A stretch of DNA of 64,000 nt, from contig NC_049990.1 in the NCBI RefSeq assembly GCF_000003815.2, forward strand, positions 22,480,623 through 22,544,622, read 5' to 3'. The stretch comes from Branchiostoma floridae. Taxonomy: Eukaryota; Chordata; Leptocardii; Amphioxiformes; Branchiostomatidae. The notes below the pieces were generated by a model. The model had not been told where the DNA came from. It saw only the letters and a list, made by a program, of their open reading frames with translations, and ran no database searches. Every line of letters starts with the position of its first letter. The first letter of the stretch is position 1. Both the position numbers and the translations under genes were made by a program. Positions 55,385 to 64,000 of the stretch are shown piece by piece.

Positions 55385-58300
55385 CTATAACTCCAGGCCC
55401 TCCTGTTCCTGAGGTTTGGTGTTTTTGTTCGTCACGGCGCTGTAGGCCAGGGAGAAGACGTCATCACCTCTGGACGAGCCCATCCTCCTGATAGGGGTGA
55501 ATAGTTAAGTTCAGTACAGTTTTAATGAGATTTTTTTAAATAAACTGCAAGAGGTGCCATCTTGATTCTTATATAATCGCTGTATTAGTGTATTCCAATA
55601 GTATTGTAGCTCTTAATATTGACACAGCAGAGCACTGGGAGGACCTTGCAAATGACAGATCCAGCTGGAGATTCACACTGTTCAGACAGCTAAAATCAGG
55701 AGAAACCAGACTGATGCGCATGGCATAAAAAAAGGCAGATCCTGCTAAAAGAACTTTACAACAGACCTGAGTCAGCTTACACAAGTATGTGGCAGAGACT
55801 GTCATTCTCGTATCTATAGGACTGTTTAGCCAAAGCCGACACTGTATGGCTGATTTCAATTAGGATTTTACCATCATGGTAAATATTGACAGAAGGGGGC
55901 CAATATAGCGTATTCCTAGATCCTGGGAAGATGAAGGTGTTCTTACCACCGACGGTATAGGAAGAAGCCACCAATAGCCCCAACAGCCAGGACAACCCCC
56001 ACTACGATCACGATGGCCGCCACAGTACCGCCATTCGATTTACCTGTATGTAGGAGTGCAAATTTATACAAACAGACTTCGTTAGAACCAACATCATTTA
56101 GAACATCCATCACTTTATGTACAATGTTGATGCCATGTTGGAATGTGTGGGTGTCTTACGACAGTTGAAGGTCTTCATAGTATGCCTTAGACGGTTGACA
56201 ATGGCTAATAATGGCTAATGATATCACTAATGCTTTTGTTATGTGAGAAAAAATGCATGGCGGAACCAAGCTTGTAGTACGCAATGTAGAGTACACAATG
56301 TAGAGTAACTGCGCTGTAACAACCAAGCATGGGTATTTTCTTTGCATGGCAAAACAACACATCTAGGGTTCCGGCGTTATGTGCAAACAATAGCGGGTTC
56401 AAAGGTTAAAGAGTTTGTTTCATCATCGTCGTGTAAACAAAACATGTCTTAGTGAAATGATAGAAGGAATGCATCTTCAAGAACTTGATGTGTTTATAAA
56501 CGTAGATCGAAAATTGTTATTGCAAAGAAAACACTTATTGTGCAGAACGTGGGACAATGTCATCGCCTTCAAAGAAGAAGCTAAACTCTACAATAGTCAA
56601 CAAAGTTGACAAGACATTATGTACTATATCTACTTTACTCTTACCCTTACTTAAAGACTGTGCATGAAACCGGCCTTTGGAAATGATTTTGCAAGATAAG
56701 AAGGAGTTAGACTCTACGATGGTCAACATAGTACCTTCTAGTTGATTAGACATTAGTAATATTTACCGTATACACTTTTCTGTTACTCTTATTTTAGAAC
56801 TATACATGCATATGATTTTGTAAGATAAACATTAAATTTCCCACCTTGAGTGCTCATCTGTGGGCCCGGCACGTTTGGCTTATTTGGCGTGTAGTTGTCG
56901 CACATGTTTGGTTCGCCTGGGCTGGATTTTACCAGTTTACTGTTCCATTGGTCAAACTCTATCGGCCCGTTCCCGCCACACCGGCCCAGAGACAGGACAA
57001 TGTCCCGTTGAGCTGCGGTAGTGTCGTCATACAGGGGGTCAGTACCCGGCATCAGCGTTTTCAACACCTCGTCGCTGCCTTTCCAATTTTTCGGGGAATA
57101 CACTATTCCGTCTATCAGGTAGTTAAACGTTAGAGGCATTCCGACAAAGTACGAGCCGCCTGGATCGTAGTAAAGGCCAATGCCCCCCTCCCCACTCAAG
57201 ATAACGTCTTCATACTTGTCAAGTTTGTGGTCTGGGATAACGGTTGGGTTGTCAGGTGCAATGATGAAGTAACCGTTAGCACGGATGGTGTACCCGCTTA
57301 GATCAACTGCGATGTGCGCCATGTTGTTTTCACCGTTGTAGAAGACTATGAAGACGGAGTCTAGAGTAACCACCTTTTCTTCTGGGTTGTACAACTCGAC
57401 AAACTCCTTGGCAGAAGAAGGGTTGTTGGCGCCGAATTCGTTGATGACGACCTTAGGCGCGTTGACTGAGCAGTTGTTCCTACTGCCAGGTGTGGGGTAG
57501 GAGACGACGAACTGTGACGAGCTGCGGGTTCCAAGACCCTTACATCGGCTCAGAGACTCGTCTACGTCGCCTGGGTTTGCGTTAGCGTCCTCGTGTAAAG
57601 CTTGCTGCCCCGGAGTCAGGGTCTGCAGGACGGTGTTGGTGCCGTCCCACGAGCCTGTGGAGTACACCACCGCGTCCAGCAGGTTGTCAGCTGTGACCTC
57701 CATCAGTTCGTACAGCCGTGAGTCCGGGCTGTAGTACAGCGCGATGCCGTCCTCACGGTTGCCCACGATGTTCTGTCTCGGGAAGACGTAGTCAGGACGA
57801 GGGACGAGGTCACCGGAGCCTACGACAAAATAACCTTTAGCTGTGATCTGTCTACCGGTCAAGTCCACGACTTGCGAGGCCCAGTTTTTATCCCCATCGT
57901 AAAAGATCAGATAAACGGCGTCTAGGGGGATGTCTTCATCACCAGGGTTATACAGTTCAATAAATTCTTTCGTATCATATGAAGGATTATCGGCATTAAC
58001 TTCGTTAATGACGACGTTTGGTTTGGGTGGTGCGCGGCAATCGTTGGCAGTACCAGGAGAAGGATAGGTGGCCCTGAACAGGGACAGGGTGAGGGGGGTC
58101 ATCCCGCCACATCTGCTGACGGATACGTCCACGATACCGCTCTCCAGGACCTCTAACTGACCGGGTACCAGCGCGGTGATCAGCGGGCCGTTGTTTATGT
58201 TGGCGTGCTTGGTGTACACGACCACGTCCATGAGACTCTCTCTTGTTGGCGGCATTCGCTTCGTGTACGCGGAGGGTGTACCATAGTACAGGGCTACGGC

Positions 58301-58711
58301 GTCCGGGCCGTTCTGCAAGATGTCCCGCCCCTTCTCCAGAACAAGGTTCGGTCGTGGCGTAACGTTGGACGAGCCGATGACGAAGTACCCGTGCGGCTGG
58401 ATGGCGTGCTGGCTCAGGTCTATGACGTCATATGCCCGCTGGAGGACACTGCCGTCGTACAGGACGATGACGTAACCCTCCAACAAGATGGCGCGATTCT
58501 CGGTGTTGTAGAGCTCGATGAACTCTTGGTCGTTGTCAGATGAGGGGTTGGCGGCATTGACTTCGCTGATGATGATGAGTGGCGGGTCAACGTCACGAAC
58601 GTGTACGTCATGGTTCTTTACGTCACGGCCGTCTTCCGCATGTGGGTCGTTAGATTGACCACAGTGGGTGGAGCTCAGACACAGCAAGACGAGAAACAAA
58701 ATTCGCCCCAT
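55385..58711 (-). CDS. LTD gene 2: surface protein with three lamin-tail-like domains, 688 aa
   Basis: Exons: 58711-56845 (1867 nt), 56043-55947 (97 nt) and 55487-55385; phases 1 then 2, as in genes 1 and 3. The ATG at 58711 is chosen because an acceptor (TTCTACAG) lies two bases upstream and the resulting MGRILFLVLLCLSSTHC is a good signal peptide. A ~30-residue acidic/His linker precedes module 1 (type A: ISEVNAANP, QEFIELYN, NGPDAVALYYG, SVSRCGG, NDC). Module 2 is type B (INEVNADNP, NREDGIALYYSP, DVDESLSRC, NNC). Module 3 is a diverged B (INEFGANNP, GEGGIGLYYDPGG, SLGRCGG, NMC). The transmembrane exon reads GGTVAAIVIVVGVVLAVGAI with FFLYRR. The 35-residue tail is RMGSSRGDDVFSLAYSAVTN onward, ending GLEL. 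Type-I single-pass topology is inferred; no function is known. It is the shortest complete member of the array. Confidence 0.9.
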
Positions 58712-59088
58712 TTCTGTAGAATACAAAAACATAAAGAACACCTTGAGTTTGTGATTTATGCAGTAACAAACAAGCAACAAGCTACGACAAGTCTTTTAGT
58801 AAAGAACGTTCTGATTCTACTTTCATCCAATACACGCATGTAACTGTAAGGCGAAAGACAGAAAATAAACGAACAGAGGGCAGACAAGTGTCTATGGCTC
58901 AACACAGAAGAAAAGAGGAGGTTAGGGAGGTAATCATTACATGAACAACATTTTACGAAACGAACTTCAGGTAGTAGATTACAAGGACTGCCTAGCTTTA
59001 CTACCCAAACATTCTGACAGTGCTTTAAATGCCTAAAATTTACAGAGAAACGGAATAGTACAGAAGGCAAGAGCCGGAAGACACCTAC

Positions 59089-59200
59089 CTTATAGAACAG
59101 ATAGACTCCTAGATCCGAAATGGCCTAGTTTTGTAAGACAGGGAGTGTGTAGAAGAACCGTTTGTACCGGACACTGTGAGAACGAACCCGGCGTGGGCGA
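59089..59200 (-). other. probable 5' UTR exon of LTD gene 2
   Basis: Reading leftward, CTGTTCTATAAG is followed by GTAGGTGTC, a good donor at 59088, with the matching acceptor two bases before the ATG at 58711. The intron would be 375 bp. The 5' boundary is unknown. Confidence 0.5.
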
Positions 59201-59307
59201 CCTGTCCACCGCGCACCAATTGATGTTATAAGTGTAATCCCTTGGGAAAACATGCGCCGTTTTTCCAGTACGTTCTGGTTATGGTTTCGGCTTACATGTT
59301 AGGATAA

Positions 59308-59510
59308 CGGCACATTTCTAAACCGGTGCCCGATCGGGCTGCAGCTGTTTTGGGAAAAGAATAATAGAAATATATACGTAAAAATGTAGACAAATAATGC
59401 CAATGACTATTCTCTTTACGTTTTGTGTAGTTCGGTGCATTTTGTATCATACATTTCGTTCCAGAAATCTACCCGACCGGGCCCCGGTTAAAAAAAATGT
59501 ATCTTAGGCC
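59308..59510. mobile_element. MITE family F3, copy c
   Basis: Left end GGCACATTTCTAAACCGG and right end CCGGTTAAAAAAAATGTATC, with interior ATGACTATTCTCTTTACG shared in inverted form with copies a and b. It lies in the promoter-side flank of LTD gene 2. Confidence 0.65.
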
Positions 59511-61390
59511 TTACTGAAGGACTTTTCCGTTAGTTCATTGCAGGGTAAGGTTCAGAAAAAAAGGTGTGTCAAATCTAATACAGACTACAAGCACTAAATG
59601 ACCCCGTGTCGTCCCCACTATTAAAACAGCGCGCCGGCTATCCACTGGACGCAAAAACCTCAGGATCCCTAAATGGAAATTTCCACCTTTTTTTCTGAAA
59701 AGAACTTTATGTTGATTTCAAGTGATTTTCCATGTGTACAAAAACACCACCATTCAATATACAAACAGTATGGGAGGAGGGCGTAACAAGTACGGACTTT
59801 TGCAAGCTGTTTTATCCAAACTTCCCACGGCGTTTATCTCTGAAGGAGAACACGGACACATACACCTGGCACCGGTATCATATTTTCAGCGAATCATAAT
59901 TGCTTGCATCATAATTCTATAATATCTATACGTCGGGTTATCATTTCGTGCTGCTGTTTCGTATGTATGAAATTCAAGTAAATGAATAGTTGAGTAAAGA
60001 CCGAAGTTGCCGGTGGAAAGTGAGTGATGTCAACATATATCCTTTACCTCCTTATAACGTACCTGCAGTGATTATTACATGAAAATAGGTGGCGCTGTTA
60101 CGACAGGTTACAGGGACGCCTCGCCCGAGCCTAAGAACGATCCTTATGTTAACTCGTGTTTTAAAAAAAAGCGTTTATGCCAATACAATGTACATGAATA
60201 CACCAGATCTTGCTTGGGAAGGAAATCATCACAGGCGTAGATTCTAATCTCTTATAGTAGTATATTTGTTGAAATTTTTACCTGCCTGAACGACAAAAGC
60301 CTACCACAGCCTAATCTGCAGTACCGCTCCCGGCCGCCTTGAGACAATCAGCAAAAACAAGCGTCAAATCTTACAAATTTCAGTCTTTTCGAGAATGAGG
60401 AAATTGAGAAAGACTCGCAAAGGGGTTTGCCGTTTGTACACTTGTTTGACTTTGACTTCGAAGATACAACCAGTCGAAAATAGGAGTAAGAATCCTTAAC
60501 AAACAAGAATATTTCACAAATCGACAATATGAAAATAATATGTTGACTATGCGTTCGTACGAATAGAACTTGCCGGATATACATTTAATTGTTGTTATTG
60601 TCACGTTAGCAGATAGGTATGACAAACCTTCTTTACGGAAGGGCGCGTTGAAAAGGTGTCACGAAATCTCAACAACCCTCTTTCGACAACAATGGCAGTA
60701 CGAATGTCTTTCTCGATACATCATTTATTCATCATTGTCGTTTGACTATTACAAAAAATATCTTCAAAATAGTTGAGTCCAGTTAACGTGTACTATATGA
60801 TCTGTTACCGTACTGAGTTTCTATATATAGCTCTATTTCCACAAAAAATGGCGCCATGTTTTATGTAATCTAGAAGTACTCATACGATACAATACAACAG
60901 TGATACAAGGATTACAGTATGTGCGAAGACAGAAACATCGAGCAAAATACACATACTTATCAGATTATAGCTGCAAATGTTGTCAGAATGTCTATTATTT
61001 TGTTTGATGAAATTTTCTTTTGTTTGAGCGCATGATACTCACAGTGATACTCAATTCCACCAGAAATATACAACCTTAAAAAGTAAATGAATTTCACTTT
61101 GACGTAACGACCTAAAGTCATACTCTTGTGGTAACAGTACATAGATACTCGTTTATTGAGTCTGTAGACACATTGAATCATTATCTTCTCTGTGACTTGT
61201 TTAAACATAATGACTTAAAAGCGTGTATACTAGGCAGTGTAAAGCGCAATGTTGCACAGTGTATGGCTCATACTACTCAGACCTTCAAATCTTACAGGCA
61301 AAAGTTAGTAGCACTGACAATGTTCTGTAATTGTATATGGTGGAAATCTGCATTGTCTAACATTTTATTGGAAATCTCAGAAGCTCAGAA
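59511..61390. other. no gene seen (LTD gene 2 / gene 3 spacer)
   Basis: AT-rich sequence between the two genes. Short ORFs have no recognisable motifs. Promoter elements for LTD gene 2 may lie near 59200-59300, but none could be identified. Confidence 0.4.
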
Positions 61391-61394
61391 ACAC

Positions 61395-61450
61395 GCACAC
61401 ACTCACACTTTCACTCACACACACACACATACATACATACATACATACAC

Positions 61451-61483
<33 letters not shown>

Positions 61484-61535
61484 TACATACATACATACAT
61501 ACATACATACATACATACATACACACATACAAACT
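61395..61535. repeat. (CA)n / (CATA)n microsatellite
   Basis: About 140 bp of CA and CATA units, located about 170 bp after the LTD gene 3 stop codon. Confidence 0.95.
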
Positions 61536-61707
61536 TACATACATTAGAAGCAATACAAAACAGTACTAAAGTCCATCGGGTGAATGAAGTTAACTCTTCT
61601 AAAGTGACTAATAAAAAGGCCGTAGCTATATCTCATAATGCTTGACGATAAGAAAACAACACACCCCATAGCTAGCTACTTGTATTTATCAACCATGACC
61701 CTGCCCT

Positions 61708-64000
61708 CTACGTATCTGACTCGACGTTGTTGACTTTGTTGAGGTTGTCTCCGTGCTCGAAGTTGTAGAGAACGTTATCGAAGCCGTCGTACGCTACAGG
61801 CAGCCCGGTCACCTTGACTGCACTGTCCGGTCCCATGTTGTTGTACCCTATCCCCGACTCTGCCTTCGCTCCGAACTCCGAGGTCAATCTGTCAGAAAAT
61901 TAATGAAGGAAAATATTGACATGGGTGTAGAAAAGATAAGGTATAGGAAAAATGGTGTTCTGGTTCTTCGACCAGCCTAGCAAAAAAACTATGTATGTGT
62001 AAAATATCTGTATAGACTTATCAGGACTTTAAATGAATCAGGTTTAAACTGTACCTCTGTTATACAATTTGCGTGACCTCTTCCCTCATGACCTCAATGA
62101 AAAGCGGCTAACAGCCATGGCCAGATTTGAGATTTCATGAACAAACAAAGGTCCAAACAAACAAACAAAATCCTCCCGAGCCCTTGGCGACTGCCGGCAA
62201 GGGACATAAAATCTTTTATCTGAATGATGAAAAATTCACAACAAAATTCCAAGTAGACTTCCAAATTTTCTTACATTCTTCCTTCACTTAACGCACTGTT
62301 AACATATAAAAGTCGAATGCGAAGAATGCAAAGTACTTCTTTGCTCAGATTATTGATATAATTATGCTTGGATTAAATATTTATATAATTATATATATAT
62401 ATATATATGTACGTATATACTGTTTGCTAGTAGATATAGAAAACACGGTTTACTGCAACTATATACACAGATCTTTTTGAATAGGAGAATAACTCACGAT
62501 GTTTTTCTCCTGAAGAGTACGAAGCCTGCCACCGCTGCTACTCCCAGTACGATCAGTACAGCTATCACCACTCCGGCTACTCCGCCTGGGGACAATCCTG
62601 GACACAGGAAAAAATCTTGAATTAGGATATAACGTTATTCTGCTAATACAAACAAGACATATTAAAGATGAAGGAAAGTATATTACTTTCTTTTTTAACT
62701 TGATTCCAAACTTTGAAAGATTTTAAACTAGGTCATGTTGATTTGTTTATGTGGATGATTATATCCTAAATTGGTGTGAGAGAGCGAACAAAATAAAATG
62801 TTTGGTAAAAAAAGTTGACTTCATTATGAAATTTAAGTGGTCAGGAAGGTTGAACAATTGGTCATTATTTGTTCTTTCCCATCTTCTTCTTTCATTTCGG
62901 GACTGACTTAAGTACCCATTTTTCGATATTTTTTTGCAACTTGAGGCACGCATTTGCTCATTTACAGTTGATAAGAAGGTTTTACAGGATGGTCGAAACC
63001 TTTTTGGGTAACAGTCAAACGTTGACGCGCGGATGTCATCCATATATATCAAATCAACCTCAAAGATATATTAAAGCAAGTCATCTAGTTGGTACAAAAC
63101 ATGCCTCACTCATACATACATATTTACCCAGATACATATTTAACAAGATTAATCTATGGGCATGGAAAGATGAAACATAGATGACATAAAATCTCTTACC
63201 TGACGAGTATTTACCAGTGTTCGGTAGACCCTCACAGTTGTTCTTGTCGCCAGGTGTAGGATAGGCCAGGACAAATTGTGACAATGTGATGGGGTCCACA
63301 CCCTTACATCTGCTTAGAGATTCGTCCATGTCATCAGGGTTGTGCCTGCTGTACTCGTGTAGCGCTTGTTGTCCCGGAGTCAGGGTGTTTAAGATGAGAT
63401 TACTACCATTCCAATAATTTGTTGAGTACACCACCGCGTCTAGTAAGTTCTCAGCCGTGACAGTCATGCCGCCGTAGTACCTGCCTCCAGGGTTGTAGTA
63501 CAGCGCTATCCCATCCTCGCCGTTTTGAAGAATGTTCTCGTTTCTCTCCAGAACTAGATCGGGCTGAGGGTCGACCTTTGCACTTCCGATGACGAAGAAA
63601 CTCTCCGGTGAGACCTCGTTCCCTGACAACTCTACCACGTTGTAAGCGAGGTCGGTGGCGCCGTTGTACAGGACGAGAAAAACGCCATCTAGCGACATCC
63701 TGAGTTTTCCAGGGTTGTAGAGTTCGATGAACTCTGCCGTGTCGTAGGACGGGTTGTCGGCGTTGACTTCGTTGATGACGAGCCCGGTAGGGCTAACGTT
63801 TGCGGCGGTGGTGACGGAGCCGGTTGGAGGAGGGAAGGTGGGGAGGGGGGCGCAGTTGTTGGGTCTTCCAGGTGTGTGGTACGTCGACCGAAACTGTGAG
63901 AGCGTGATGCGATCGTTGCCGCCGCACCTGCTCACAGACACCTCCGAGACAGTAGAGCTTTCCAGCACTATCTCCTGTCCGGGAGCCAGACGGCTGATGA
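61708..64000 (-). CDS. LTD gene 3: lamin-tail-like surface protein, 3' part (gene continues past window)
   Basis: Exons: 63200 to at least 64000 (open to the window edge), 62597-62498 (100 nt) and 61888-61708; phases 1 then 2. Visible in the ectodomain are the end of one A-type module (LAPGQEIVLES, SVSRCGG, NNC), a Pro/Thr linker, and a complete B-type module (INEVNADNP, AEFIELYNPG, NGEDGIALYYNPGG, DMDESLSRC, NNC). The transmembrane exon reads GGVAGVVIAVLIVLGVAAVA then FVLFRRK. The cytoplasmic tail, about 60 residues, is the longest of the three and contains SGIGYNNMGPDS and LPVAYDGFDNVLYNF, so several Tyr-based motifs. The start and further modules lie right of the window. This third member shows that the array extends beyond the region. 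Confidence 0.88.
62734..63058. mobile_element. MITE-like family F2, copy c (~325 bp)
   Basis: Left end CATGTTGATTTGTTTATGTGG and right end GGATGTCATCCATATATATC then AAATCAAC form the F2 terminal repeats. It lies in the intron before the LTD gene 3 transmembrane exon. Confidence 0.75.

Overview
The window is eukaryotic, from a deuterostome. The compact intron-rich genes, abundant short inverted-repeat (MITE-like) elements, minisatellites and gene families suggest a lancelet (Branchiostoma-like) genome. That species call is an inference from gene content and style, not from a database match. There are five assembly gaps (runs of N) at 10391-10668, 34531-35529, 37263-37362, 39589-39971 and 53675-53774.

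Left third (1-16.7 kb). A GPR180-type gene runs leftward (first three coding exons, 5240 to 1658). A 12-exon TGDS gene (dTDP-glucose 4,6-dehydratase family) runs rightward from 5591 to 16701. Their start codons are 350 bp apart. The same head-to-head pair exists in human, so this looks like conserved microsynteny around a shared promoter. The TGDS introns carry a near-intact CR1-like non-LTR retrotransposon, two almost identical 477-bp terminal-inverted-repeat elements and a 33-bp minisatellite. GPR180 intron 1 holds a 5S-rRNA-derived SINE inside a 2.1-kb inverted-repeat element.

Middle (16.7-44 kb). A repeat-rich stretch includes an intact 282-codon ORF resembling C76-type cysteine (deubiquitinase-like) proteases. 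It is followed by a complete 12-exon front-end fatty acid desaturase (444 aa; cytochrome b5 domain plus three histidine boxes). A minisatellite in this gene has copied an exon end together with its splice donor about a dozen times. Next come a single-exon leucine-rich-repeat membrane protein running into a gap and a TMEM272-like four-pass membrane protein whose first exon is not visible.

Right third (44-64 kb). This is the most unusual part: a tandem, same-strand array of at least three genes for single-pass membrane proteins. Their extracellular parts are chains of lamin-tail-domain (LTD)-like modules: nine in gene 1, three in gene 2, and at least two in gene 3, which continues past the window. 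Each has one giant intronless ectodomain exon, then a roughly 100-nt transmembrane exon, then a short tail exon, with identical intron phases (1, then 2). Modules fall into two types (A and B), a B-type always sits next to the membrane, and all three otherwise different tails share a [VL]-A-Y-x-x-hydrophobic motif. LTDs are best known from nuclear lamins, so a surface receptor family built from them is a good candidate for an undescribed system. The same MITE family sits just after the stop codons of genes 1 and 2 and appears to supply the stop codon of gene 1.

All exon boundaries given were read by hand from GT/AG sites and checked for phase and length consistency; no alignment or expression data were available.
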